32,138 bases of DNA from Salinicoccus sp. UBA3372 (lineage in GTDB: Bacteria > Bacillota > Bacilli > Staphylococcales > Salinicoccaceae), in assembly GCA_002360325.1 (NCBI GenBank), contig DEQG01000098.1, positions 1-32,138 of the forward strand, written 5' to 3'. Shown one piece after another: positions 25,922 to 32,138 of this stretch. Within the stretch, counting starts at the first letter, position 1; each line of letters begins with the position of its first letter. The position numbers and the translations under genes are program-made. The notes beneath the pieces are model-generated. The model saw nothing but the letters and a program-made list of their open reading frames with translations. It had not been told where the DNA came from and made no database searches.

Positions 25922-25938
25922 ATGATAACATTTATCAT
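25922..25938 (-). promoter_or_regulatory. Fur-box-like dyad upstream of the FMN reductase gene
   Basis: ATGATAA-CAT-TTATCAT is a perfect 7-3-7 dyad. Its core TGATAACATTTATCA agrees with the Bacillales Fur consensus TGATAATNATTATCA at 12 of 14 specified positions, and fits the PerR or Zur consensus less well. It lies 36 bases before the start codon, overlapping a plausible -10 (GATAAA), with TTGACG 17 bases upstream of that. Confidence 0.55.
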
Positions 25939-25966
25939 GCATGAATTCACATACGTCAAAAGGAGT

Positions 25967-25992
25967 AAAAAAAAGAGACTTAATAAAGTCTC
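25967..25992 (-). terminator. Terminator of the 60-residue HTH-like gene
   Basis: GAGACTT-TATT-AAGTCTC on the minus strand is followed by eight T residues. The stem starts within the stop codon of the gene. Confidence 0.85.
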
Positions 25993-26173
25993 AGTTCATC
26001 AATTTATGATTCAGTTCCTGTAATTTACCCAATATACCCTTAGGTAAATCTTCGAGTTTAATTTCTTCGTCAATAATTTTCTGTGCTAATTCCATATCGA
26101 CACCTACAGCTCGACTGATCTGGTATGCAGTTAGTTTTTCCACGAGTAGTGAAAGGTTCAATTCAGTGTTCAC
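25991..26173 (-). CDS. Small HTH-like protein, paralogue A (60 aa)
   Basis: The start is GTG at 26171-26173, after AAGGTGAT. The product is a short, mostly helical protein. EKLTAYQISRAVGVDMELAQ looks like the first two helices of a phage-repressor type helix-turn-helix, followed by a third helix IIDEEIKLEDLP and a last helix GILGKLQELNHKL. It shares the pattern LT-YQ-S-A, then E and DL, with its upstream neighbour (26264-26452). I do not recognise a named family. It has its own promoter and terminator, so it is a real, separately expressed gene. Confidence 0.68.
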   Translation of the reverse strand: MNTELNLSLLVEKLTAYQISRAVGVDMELAQKIIDEEIKLEDLPKGILGKLQELNHKLMN

Positions 26174-26213
26174 AATATCACCTTCTTCATAAGTATCGAA
26201 ATGCCAATAACTT

Positions 26214-26241
26214 ATTATACCACAGATTCCATGAACTTCAA
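26214..26241 (-). promoter_or_regulatory. Promoter of HTH-like gene A
   Basis: TTGAAG (26236-26241), a 16-base spacer and TATAAT (26214-26219) with TGG before the hexamer (extended -10) lie about 40 bases before the GTG start. Confidence 0.75.
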
Positions 26242-26263
26242 CTATATGCTCAATACATTCAAA

Positions 26264-26452
26264 TCATTTCTCGACATGACCGAATAAAGCAGCTTCCAAA
26301 TGATGGATGTTGTTGATCACGTCCGGGTTAAGATCCGATACGTCCATTTCCCCATTCAAAACAGCTTCCACCTGTTCTATTGTCATTTCCAGAGCTTCAC
26401 TCAGCTGATAGGTTGTCAGACTGCCTTTTAAAATATTAAACTTATCGTTCAT
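26264..26452 (-). CDS. Small HTH-like protein, paralogue B (62 aa)
   Basis: The start is the ATG at 26450-26452, preceded by AAAGGTGAT. Further in-frame start codons (26461, 26458) overlap that site. The segment SLTTYQLSEALEMTIEQVEA reads as a helix-turn-helix, followed by VLNGEMDVSDLN and a helix NNIHHLEAALFGH. It aligns with paralogue A along nearly the whole length, with conserved L, T, Y-Q, S, A, E and D-L positions. It probably binds DNA as a small regulator, but with no wing or partner domain this is only a guess. Confidence 0.66.
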   Translation of the reverse strand: MNDKFNILKGSLTTYQLSEALEMTIEQVEAVLNGEMDVSDLNPDVINNIHHLEAALFGHVEK

Positions 26453-26483
26453 GAGCATCACCTTTTATTGTTAAGTAATATTA

Positions 26484-26511
26484 ATTATAGAAAGTTATTA
26501 ATAAAATGCAA
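26484..26511 (-). promoter_or_regulatory. Promoter of HTH-like gene B
   Basis: TTGCAT (26506-26511), a 16-base spacer and TATAAT (26484-26489) on the minus strand. Confidence 0.72.
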
Positions 26512-26571
26512 TGTTTTCCGCTCTAATTATTAATTTTAAATTCGGGTAATCAGTTTATAAGGGGTGAGTAT

Positions 26572-27930
26572 ATGTACGAATCAATATTTAACAAGCAGAA
26601 ACAATTTTTTCAGACTAAAGAAACAATGCCTTTGGACATAAGGATAAAAGCATTGAAGCAGCTGAAAGATGCCATCAGATTTTATGAAGATGATCTGATG
26701 TTCGCAATGAGGTCGGACTTCAATAAAAATGAAAGCGACGCATTTTTAACTGAAATCGGAATCGTCTACAGTGAGATAAATTTCCACCTTAAACACTTAT
26801 CCGAGTGGGCAGAATCTGTCAATGTCAAAACGCCGGTGACACACTTCGGTTCCAAGTCCACCATTTATAAGGAGCCCTATGGTGTTACATTGATTATTTC
26901 TCCGTGGAATTATCCTTTCAACCTCGCTATTGCACCGCTGGTCGGCGCACTGAGTGCAGGCAATACTGCCATATTGAAACCTTCTGAGCATACGCCACAT
27001 ATATCGGAGGTCATTACAAAAGTGGTTGAACTTGCCTTTCCTGAAAAATATGTCACTTCAATCGAGGGCGGTATCGAAACCAATCAGCAATTGTTAAGCC
27101 TGCCTTTCGACTATATATTTTATACCGGCAGTTCTCATGTCGGCAAAATCGTCATGGAAGCAGCTTCCAAAAATTTAACGCCGGTCACTCTGGAACTGGG
27201 CGGTAAATCTCCAAGCATCGTTACAAAAGATGCCAATCTGAAATATGCAGCCAAAAGGATTGTCTGGGGCAAATTTATGAATGCCGGCCAGACTTGTGTC
27301 GCTACAGATTATATTTATGTGGACAACAGTGTAAAAGATCAGCTGATCAAACATTTAAAACATTATACACATAAATTTTATAATAAAGAATTCGAACAGC
27401 AGAATTATATGCAGATTATAAATGATGACCATTTTGAACGTGTCCATAATTACATTCAGGGAGATATTGCATATGGCGGACGCAGTCATAAATCTGAACG
27501 AATGATTGAGCCGACCATCATTCAGAATGTGGATTTCAGCCATCCGGCCATGGAGGAAGAAATATTCGGCCCTGTTCTGCCCGTACTCGGTTATGACGAC
27601 CTGGATAAGGCATTGATTGATATAAGAGATCAGCCAGACCCGCTTGCGCTGTATGTTTTCACCGAAAATAACAAAACTGCGCAGCATGTCATAAAAACAA
27701 TACCTTTCGGCGGCGGTGCAGTCAACGATACAATGTATCAACTGGCTACACCCCACCTGCCTTTCGGAGGCCGGGGAAACAGCGGTATGGGGAGATATCA
27801 TGGGCGTTATTCCTTCGATACGTTCAGTCACTCCAAGAGTATATTGAAACAGACAACTTTATTCGATATTCCATTACGTTATCCTACCTATAGAAGATTT
27901 CAGAAACTGTTGAAACACATCTGGAAATAA
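26572..27930 (+). CDS. NAD(P)-dependent aldehyde dehydrogenase (class 3-like, membrane-associated type)
   Basis: The 452-residue enzyme has the catalytic Cys242 in NAGQTCVATDYIYV and the general-base Glu208 in TLELGGKSPS. The cofactor loop is YTGSSHVGKIV (about 184-194), and ISPWNYPFNL lies near residue 110. EEEIFGPVLPVLGY and the late LPFGGRGNSGMGRYHGRYSF are also typical. The short N-terminus and the C-terminal hydrophobic/basic tail (DIPLRYPTYRRFQKLLKHIW) are those of the class 3 or fatty aldehyde group. The substrate is likely a medium- or long-chain aldehyde. It follows AAGGGGTGAG and appears monocistronic. Confidence 0.9.
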   Translation: MYESIFNKQKQFFQTKETMPLDIRIKALKQLKDAIRFYEDDLMFAMRSDFNKNESDAFLTEIGIVYSEINFHLKHLSEWAESVNVKTPVTHFGSKSTIYKEPYGVTLIISPWNYPFNLAIAPLVGALSAGNTAILKPSEHTPHISEVITKVVELAFPEKYVTSIEGGIETNQQLLSLPFDYIFYTGSSHVGKIVMEAASKNLTPVTLELGGKSPSIVTKDANLKYAAKRIVWGKFMNAGQTCVATDYIYVDNSVKDQLIKHLKHYTHKFYNKEFEQQNYMQIINDDHFERVHNYIQGDIAYGGRSHKSERMIEPTIIQNVDFSHPAMEEEIFGPVLPVLGYDDLDKALIDIRDQPDPLALYVFTENNKTAQHVIKTIPFGGGAVNDTMYQLATPHLPFGGRGNSGMGRYHGRYSFDTFSHSKSILKQTTLFDIPLRYPTYRRFQKLLKHIWK

Positions 27931-27940
27931 GGTGATACAA

Positions 27941-27963
27941 AGAGTAACGCTATGCGTTACTCT
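27941..27963 (+). terminator. Hairpin after the aldehyde dehydrogenase gene
   Basis: AGAGTAACGC-TAT-GCGTTACTCT is a perfect 10-bp stem 10 bases after the stop. The following sequence (CTGTTGCCCCTCTTATTTAT) is only modestly T-rich, so it is a weak intrinsic terminator at best. Confidence 0.5.
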
Positions 27964-28010
27964 CTGTTGCCCCTCTTATTTATCTGATTATTTTTAATGT
28001 TGTAAAGTAT

Positions 28011-28039
28011 TTGACAAAAACAGTTTTCGGATGTACTAT
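28011..28039 (+). promoter_or_regulatory. Promoter of the SAM-riboswitch metYA operon
   Basis: TTGACA (28011-28016), a 17-base spacer and TACTAT (28034-28039). Transcription should start about 15 bases before the aptamer. Confidence 0.85.
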
Positions 28040-28059
28040 TAAAAAAATATTAAATATAG

Positions 28060-28161
28060 CTTATCAAGAGTGACGGAGGGGACTGGCCCGATGAAGTCCG
28101 GCAACCTTTTCAGTAAGGTGCCAATTCCAGCCGGGATCATCCCGGAAGATGAGCAGATAAG
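28060..28161 (+). ncRNA. SAM-I riboswitch (S box)
   Basis: P1 is CTTATC (28060-28065) with GATAAG (28156-28161). The conserved S-box blocks are present: AAGAGTGACGGAGGGGACTG, GCCCGATGAAGTCCGGCAACC, AAGGTGCCAATTCC and the P4 hairpin with CCGGGATCATCCCGG before AAGATGAG, given here as separate pieces. High SAM should favour the terminator at 28160 and lower metY-metA expression. Confidence 0.96.
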
Positions 28162-28188
28162 AGTCTGCTAAATTTAGCAGGCTCTTTT
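28160..28188 (+). terminator. SAM-riboswitch terminator
   Basis: AGAGTCTGCTAAA pairs with TTTAGCAGGCTCT (one G-T) followed by TTTATTT, directly after the P1 3' strand. The left arm shares bases with P1 and would compete with an antiterminator. Confidence 0.85.
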
Positions 28189-28210
28189 ATTTACTAAGGA
28201 GGAAATGTTA

Positions 28211-29488
28211 ATGCCAAAAAATTTTAAGTTCGAAACGAAACAGTTACATTCAGGTCAGGTGGTTGATTCTGAAACAAAGTCACGTGCACTTCCAATTTAT
28301 CAGACCACTTCCTATGTTTTTGATGATACTGAGCATGGTGCCAACCTTTTCGGTTTATCGGAAGCTGGAAATATATATACCCGTATAACGAACCCGACGT
28401 CAGCAGCACTAGAAACAAGAGTTGCTGAGCTGGAAGGCGGAACAGCGGGTCTTGCTGTTGCTTCCGGTATGGCTGCAATTACTTACGCCATCCAGGGTGT
28501 TGCCGAAGCAGGCGATCACATCATTTCAACAACGAGCCTGTACGGCGGAACGCACACTTTATTTACACACACTTTCAAAAAATTTGGAATTGATGTGTCC
28601 TTAGTAAATACAAAAGATATAGATAATGTTTCACGTGAAATAAAAGACAATACTAAAGCAATATTCGTGGAAACAATCGGGAATCCCGAAGGTAATATCG
28701 AAGATCTTGAAGCATTGGCAAAAATCGCCCGGGATAATGACATTGTTCTGATAGCAGACAATACATTTGCAACACCATACCTCTGCCGTCCGATCGAACA
28801 CGGTGCAAATATCGTCATTCATTCGGCCACTAAATTTTTAGGCGGCCATGGGACATCAATCGGTGGCGTCATTGTCGACGGCGGTAACTTTGATTGGAAC
28901 AATGGAAAGTACCCGGGATTCAGCGAACCGGATAATTCTTATCATGGGCTGGTTTTCGCTGACACATTCGGCGATCAGGCTTTTGCATATAAAATCAGAA
29001 CGACTCTGTTAAGAGATACCGGTGCTGCCATTTCACCTTTCAACTCTTTCCTGCTGACTCAGGGCATCGAAACACTTTCGTTAAGAATGGAAAGACATGT
29101 TGAGAACGCAGCTAAAGTCGCTGATTATCTGGCCAACCATGAAAAAGTTGAATGGATTGACTTTGCCGGCCTGTCCGACAGTCCTTACAAACAATTGCAG
29201 GAAAAGTATCTGCCTGAAGGCGCGGGCTCAATCTTCACTTTCGGAGTCAAGGGCGGATATGAAGCAGGCAAGAAATTCATCGAGTCACTCGAACTGTTCT
29301 CCATGCTTGCGAACGTGGGAGATGCGAAATCACTGGTTGTTCACCCGGCGTCGACAACTCATGCACAGTTAACTGAAGAACAGCAGCTGGCAGGCGGTGT
29401 TAAGCCGGAAACAGTGCGTCTTTCTATCGGTCTTGAGCATATAGATGATATACTTGATGATATCAATAAAGGTCTGGATGCGATTTAA
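28211..29488 (+). CDS. metY: O-acetylhomoserine sulfhydrylase (O-acetylhomoserine aminocarboxypropyltransferase)
   Basis: MetY condenses O-acetylhomoserine with sulfide to give homocysteine, using PLP. The 425-residue protein is a Cys/Met metabolism enzyme. It has [31 protein letters not shown] [47 protein letters not shown], and the PLP lysine in [18 protein letters not shown]. The length and the insertion after the lysine region match sulfhydrylases rather than the shorter MetB/MetC. The start is ATG 28211, eight bases after AGGAGG; the ATG at 28205 is only two bases from it. The stop overlaps the metA start (TAATG). Confidence 0.93.
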   Translation: MPKNFKFETKQLHSGQVVDSETKSRALPIYQTTSYVFDDTEHGANLFGLSEAGNIYTRITNPTSAALETRVAELEGGTAGLAVASGMAAITYAIQGVAEAGDHIISTTSLYGGTHTLFTHTFKKFGIDVSLVNTKDIDNVSREIKDNTKAIFVETIGNPEGNIEDLEALAKIARDNDIVLIADNTFATPYLCRPIEHGANIVIHSATKFLGGHGTSIGGVIVDGGNFDWNNGKYPGFSEPDNSYHGLVFADTFGDQAFAYKIRTTLLRDTGAAISPFNSFLLTQGIETLSLRMERHVENAAKVADYLANHEKVEWIDFAGLSDSPYKQLQEKYLPEGAGSIFTFGVKGGYEAGKKFIESLELFSMLANVGDAKSLVVHPASTTHAQLTEEQQLAGGVKPETVRLSIGLEHIDDILDDINKGLDAI

Positions 29489-30405
29489 TGCCAATAAAAA
29501 TAGTTGAAGGATTACCGGTAAAAAAAAGATTAGAACAGGAAAATGTATTTACAATTGATGCCTCCAGGGCAACAACACAGGATATTCGTCCGATCAGAAT
29601 TTTAATTTTAAACCTGATGCCTAAAAAAGAGGAGACAGAGTTACATCTGTTGAGGCTGCTCGGCAACACACCACTGCAGATAGACATTGAATTTTTATAT
29701 ACTGAGACACACAAAAGTAAAAATACCCCGACCAGTCATCTTCATAAATATTACAGAACTTTTGATGAAATTAAGGAGGAGCGCTTTGACGGTATGATTG
29801 TCACCGGTGCTCCAGTCGAAAAACTGGACTTTAACCAGGTCGACTACATCAATGAACTGGAAACCATCCTCAAATGGTCGGAAACACATGTGTTCTCAAG
29901 ATTTTTCATATGCTGGGGTGCACAGCATGCTTTAAACTACTACTATCAGTTTGATAAGATCACACTATCGAGTAAATTGTTCGGGATATTCAAATACAAG
30001 AACATTCTTCCGTCACACCCTCTGATGAGAGGCTTCGACGATCAGTTTGAAGTGCCGCATTCAAGGCATACCAGAATGGATTTCTCCACTCTGGATCAAC
30101 ACCCGGATCTGAAAGTACTGTCCGTCCATCCTGATTTCGGACCGGACATATTGAGTACTGAAGACAGCAGGGAACTGTATATATTCGGACATTTGGAGTA
30201 TGAACGCAATACATTGAAAAATGAGTATATCAGAGATATTGAAAAAGGAGCAGATATCGGCATGCCGCACAATTACTTTCCTGATGATGACTCTAACAAC
30301 GACCCCTACTTCAACTGGAAATCACACGGCCATCTGTTATTCAATAATTGGCTGAACGAAACTTATCAGAACACATATTATGATTTAAATGATTTAGAGG
30401 AATAA
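29488..30405 (+). CDS. metA: Homoserine O-acetyltransferase (MetA type)
   Basis: The 305-residue MetA-family acyltransferase is a class I glutamine amidotransferase-like fold. The catalytic residues are in place: Cys142 in FFICWGAQHALN, His235 and Glu237 in YIFGHLEYE. Residue 111 is Glu (GAPVEKLDF). In characterised MetA enzymes Glu111 goes with acetyl-CoA and Gly111 with succinyl-CoA, so acetylation is predicted, matching the adjacent O-acetylhomoserine-using MetY. The ATG overlaps the metY stop by one base, giving tight translational coupling under the SAM riboswitch. Confidence 0.94.
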   Translation: MPIKIVEGLPVKKRLEQENVFTIDASRATTQDIRPIRILILNLMPKKEETELHLLRLLGNTPLQIDIEFLYTETHKSKNTPTSHLHKYYRTFDEIKEERFDGMIVTGAPVEKLDFNQVDYINELETILKWSETHVFSRFFICWGAQHALNYYYQFDKITLSSKLFGIFKYKNILPSHPLMRGFDDQFEVPHSRHTRMDFSTLDQHPDLKVLSVHPDFGPDILSTEDSRELYIFGHLEYERNTLKNEYIRDIEKGADIGMPHNYFPDDDSNNDPYFNWKSHGHLLFNNWLNETYQNTYYDLNDLEE

Positions 30406-30439
30406 AAAACTCAGGTCCTTTTGTGGACCTGAGTTTTTT
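30403..30439. terminator. Bidirectional terminator between metA and the chorismate mutase gene
   Basis: CTCAGGTCC (30410-30418), a six-base loop and GGACCTGAG (30425-30433) with A and T runs on either side end both convergent operons. Confidence 0.9.
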
Positions 30440-30731
30440 ATGATTTGTGGGAAACTTTCATATGATTAATACTATCATTTTGATGTTTTCTGGAGAGCCC
30501 CATGAGATTTTTAATAAATAATTCACCATAGAGTTTCAAACTCTGATTTTCTATTAGAGCCACATTTTTATCAATCACTTGTTTTTCACGTGATGAATCA
30601 AAGACAGCGATATCCTTTGAGTATTTATATTGAGCTATCTCCTCTGATATCTGCATTCTTCTTTCAAACAAACGCATTAACTCCTGGTCAATTTCATCAA
30701 TTTCTTTACGCAACATACCATGTTTCGTCAT
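30438..30731 (-). CDS. Stand-alone AroQ-type chorismate mutase
   Basis: The 97-residue all-helical protein reads MLRKEIDEIDQELMRLFERR and then MQISEEIAQYK, the first AroQ helix with its active-site Arg and Lys residues. DSSREKQVIDKN and a final helix follow. It converts chorismate to prephenate on the way to Phe and Tyr. The ribosome site AGGAGG is seven bases from the ATG, and the DAHP synthase stop is 19 bases upstream, so both are one operon. In many Bacillales this domain is fused to DAHP synthase; here it is a separate protein that may associate with the enzyme next door. The last dozen residues are basic and polar. Confidence 0.87.
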   Translation of the reverse strand: MTKHGMLRKEIDEIDQELMRLFERRMQISEEIAQYKYSKDIAVFDSSREKQVIDKNVALIENQSLKLYGELFIKNLMGLSRKHQNDSINHMKVSHKS

Positions 30732-30749
30732 GGGTACCCCTCCTTATCA

Positions 30750-31787
30750 TTATTTTTGGACGATTGCGTCGTTCGTAATTGTTTTACCTTCCATTTCTGC
30801 AAGGATGTTGATGTGCTGCATCAAGTCCTTGAACTCTGCAGGCGTCAGACATTGCTGGCCGTCACTCCATGCATTTTCAGGATCCTGGTGAACTTCAATC
30901 TGAAGTCCGTTTGCACCGGATACAACAGCTGATTTTGCCATGGAAGGAATGACGTATCTCGTTCCTGCCGCGTGGGACGGGTCAATCACTATAGGCAGGT
31001 GAGATTCTTTTTGAATCACCGGTACAGCCTGAAGATCAAGCGTGTTACGTGTCGCTGTTTCAAAAGTACGGATACCTCTTTCACAGAAAATCACGTTATC
31101 ATTCCCGCCTGCCATGATGTACTCAGCGGACATTAACCACTCCTGGATAGTTGCAGACATACCGCGTTTAAGCAATACCGGCTTGTTCGTCTGACCAAGC
31201 ACTTTAAGCAGATCGAAGTTTGACATATTACGTGCACCGACCTGGATGACATCCACCATGTCAACGAACTCGTCAATGTATTCAGTACCCATCAGTTCAG
31301 ATACGATAGGCAGACCTGTTTCCTGTTTAGCTGTATTAAGTATACGCAGACCTTCAATACCCAGTCCCTGGAAACTGTATGGTGAAGTACGCGGCTTGAA
31401 CGCTCCCCCCCTTAAAGTGTTTGCACCGGCATCTTTAAGTGCTTTTGCGAGAGCAACAGTATCCTCTTCGTTTTCAACTGAACAAGGCCCGGCACATACC
31501 ATGAAATGGCTGCCCCCTACTTTTACTCCATCTATATCTATAACACTGTCATCTTCATGGAACCTTCGGTTCGCTTTCTTATAAGGTGATTGGATTCTGT
31601 ATACCGCCTTCACTATTCTGTATTTTTTGAAGTCATTTTCGTCCACCCGGGAAGTATCTCCAATAAGACCTATAATTGTTCTTCTTTCCCCGTCAGAACG
31701 GTGTACGCGGAAACCCGCTTCTTCAATATTTGAAACCAATGTTTCAATCTCTCTTTCTTTTGCATCGTGCGTAACATGAATAATCAT
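30750..31787 (-). CDS. 3-deoxy-7-phosphoheptulonate (DAHP) synthase, type I-beta with N-terminal ferredoxin-like regulatory domain
   Basis: This enzyme joins PEP and erythrose-4-phosphate in the first step of the shikimate pathway. The protein has 345 residues from ATG 31787, nine bases after GGGAGG; a longer reading from GTG 31829 would start inside the attenuator terminator and is rejected. Residues 1-65 form a ferredoxin-like/ACT-like domain ([20 protein letters not shown], with [10 protein letters not shown]) like that of the Thermotoga-type enzyme, which binds Tyr or Phe for feedback control. The catalytic barrel has [11 protein letters not shown] (97-106, metal Cys), [17 protein letters not shown] and [11 protein letters not shown]. 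It carries no chorismate mutase fusion. Confidence 0.93.
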   Translation of the reverse strand: MIIHVTHDAKEREIETLVSNIEEAGFRVHRSDGERRTIIGLIGDTSRVDENDFKKYRIVKAVYRIQSPYKKANRRFHEDDSVIDIDGVKVGGSHFMVCAGPCSVENEEDTVALAKALKDAGANTLRGGAFKPRTSPYSFQGLGIEGLRILNTAKQETGLPIVSELMGTEYIDEFVDMVDVIQVGARNMSNFDLLKVLGQTNKPVLLKRGMSATIQEWLMSAEYIMAGGNDNVIFCERGIRTFETATRNTLDLQAVPVIQKESHLPIVIDPSHAAGTRYVIPSMAKSAVVSGANGLQIEVHQDPENAWSDGQQCLTPAEFKDLMQHINILAEMEGKTITNDAIVQK

Positions 31788-31811
31788 AATAAAAAACCTC
31801 CCATAATTTTT

Positions 31812-31853
31812 AAAAAATAAAACTGCCACTTAATATATAAATAAGTGGCAGTT
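31812..31853 (-). terminator. Attenuator terminator of the DAHP synthase operon
   Basis: AACTGCCACTTA (31853-31842) pairs with TAAGTGGCAGTT (31832-31821) over 12 bp with a nine-base loop, followed by TTTTATTTTTT. It lies between the leader and the Shine-Dalgarno of the DAHP synthase gene, in the transcribed leader of its own operon, so it is an attenuator and not an end-of-gene terminator. Confidence 0.9.
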
Positions 31854-31983
31854 GTTGAAACAATATAGAAGTCCGATTCTCCAGCCACTTATTTTAAATG
31901 GCTAGACATTACAAAATGCTTTAGCCATCATTGATACAAACTTTGGTTAGTTTTACGTTTGTACGCAATGATGAATACAAACG
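31821..31983 (-). ncRNA. Leader RNA with alternative pairings (candidate Phe/Tyr attenuator)
   Basis: Reading the minus strand after the leader ORF, these stems are visible: 31983-31976 with 31963-31956 (8 bp); 31973-31957 with 31941-31926 (15 bp with a small internal loop); 31928-31922 with 31904-31898 (7 bp plus an inner 5-bp hairpin); 31903-31896 with 31890-31883 (8 bp, one G-U); 31894-31884 with 31849-31839 (11 bp antiterminator); and the terminator. Neighbouring stems share bases, so most exclude one another. In addition 32002-31994, inside the leader Tyr-Phe-Ser-Tyr codons, can pair with 31927-31919 (9 bp, one G-U). The 11-bp stem would abolish the terminator. Confidence 0.75.
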
Positions 31984-31986
31984 GCA

Positions 31987-32046
31987 TCAAAAATAGCTAA
32001 AGTAAAATCGATTATTAATTTGTTGTTCTGTCAATCTGTTCAACAT
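31987..32046 (-). CDS. Aromatic-rich leader peptide (19 aa) of the DAHP synthase operon
   Basis: ATG 32046-32044 is preceded by TTGGAG with an eight-base gap, and TGA is at 31989-31987. The peptide MLNRLTEQQINNRFYFSYF has Phe or Tyr at five of its last six positions (codons TTT TAC TTT AGC TAT TTT). It lies about 30 bases after the predicted transcription start and upstream of alternative stems and a terminator. This is the expected design of a ribosome-stalling leader that senses charged tRNA-Phe and tRNA-Tyr. The downstream enzyme makes the precursor of these amino acids. The peptide is probably not functional as a protein. Confidence 0.8.
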   Translation of the reverse strand: MLNRLTEQQINNRFYFSYF

Positions 32047-32081
32047 AGTAATCGCTCCAATTTGTAATGTGGTTGATTGCA

Positions 32082-32119
32082 ATTATATTGGGTTATGATT
32101 TCTTTGTCAACCCAATATA
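32082..32119 (-). promoter_or_regulatory. DAHP synthase operon promoter inside an 11-bp inverted repeat
   Basis: On the minus strand TTGACA (32110-32105), a 17-base spacer and TATAAT (32087-32082) form a consensus promoter. TATATTGGGTT (32119-32109) and AACCCAATATA (32094-32084) are a perfect 11-bp inverted repeat with 14 bases between. One arm enters the -35 hexamer and the other overlaps the -10 hexamer. This suggests a repressor operator, but I recognise no matching regulator. Confidence 0.82.
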
Positions 32120-32138
32120 TTAAAATGTTCAGACTTTT

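Noticed and set aside
26462..26571. Sigma-B promoter for the aldehyde dehydrogenase (GGGTAA near 26542)
   Set aside because: A GTTT element exists, but the spacing to GGGTAA is about 25 bases, too long for sigma-B. No convincing sigma-A promoter was found either.
27931..28010. CRISPR-like repeat from the hairpin at 27941
   Set aside because: It is a single palindrome with no second copy or spacer pattern. No CRISPR array was seen anywhere in the window.
31788..31829. Longer N-terminus for DAHP synthase starting at GTG 31829
   Set aside because: It would start in the right arm of the attenuator terminator and the added residues are encoded by the T-run and Shine-Dalgarno. ATG 31787 has a good GGGAGG site.
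31788..32138. T-box or TRAP-type leader before the aromatic operon
   Set aside because: No AGGGTGGNACCGCG-like T-box sequence, no specifier loop and no run of GAG/TAG repeats were found. The peptide-leader design fits better.

Overview
The window looks like a chromosomal segment of a low-GC Gram-positive bacterium of the order Bacillales. It is probably a Staphylococcaceae relative of the Jeotgalicoccus/Salinicoccus/Macrococcus kind. The reasons are the strong Shine-Dalgarno sites, the TPP and SAM-I riboswitches, glnR-glnA under a perfect GlnR/TnrA box, a SagB-like membrane glucosaminidase, a thiD-thiM-thiE salvage operon, and a class V aminotransferase-serA pair facing a HAD hydrolase. The species assignment is inference. 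Most of the window is ordinary housekeeping and accessory metabolism; the unusual parts are regulatory or mobile.

Layout. 1-197: start of a DUF368/PopT undecaprenyl-phosphate carrier (minus). 353-1408: NadR-like NAD salvage enzyme. 1478-4208: aminotransferase plus serA (serine synthesis). 4214-6070: complete group IIC intron with a maturase, inserted exactly beside the bidirectional terminator shared by serA and the convergent HAD gene (6120-7220). 7377-10712: MoxR ATPase, DUF58 protein and a membrane protein with a DUF4129-like tail but no transglutaminase domain. 10732-12420: glnR-glnA (minus). 12569-15661: RND-type exporter. 15776-17122: sodium-dependent (NSS) transporter. 17256-21918: formate-dehydrogenase-like molybdoenzyme, OFA-type MFS carrier and divergent fdhD. 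21992-24459: TPP riboswitch and thiD-thiM-thiE. 24494-26452: SagB-like glucosaminidase, FMN reductase behind a Fur-box-like dyad, and two small paralogous HTH-like proteins. 26572-27930: aldehyde dehydrogenase. 28011-30405: SAM-I riboswitch with metY-metA, making homocysteine from homoserine. 30438-32119: a DAHP synthase/chorismate mutase operon (minus) with a long leader.

The most interesting signal is that leader. Upstream of the DAHP synthase (31788-32138) there is a consensus promoter inside an 11-bp perfect inverted repeat. It is followed by a 19-codon leader ORF with its own Shine-Dalgarno and the C-terminal residues FYFSYF, then a chain of mutually exclusive RNA pairings ending in an intrinsic terminator just before the structural gene. 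By hand, the pairing scheme behaves as a ribosome-mediated Phe/Tyr attenuator with the expected sign. This is a concrete, testable candidate system. All structures were folded by eye, without energy calculation or database search.
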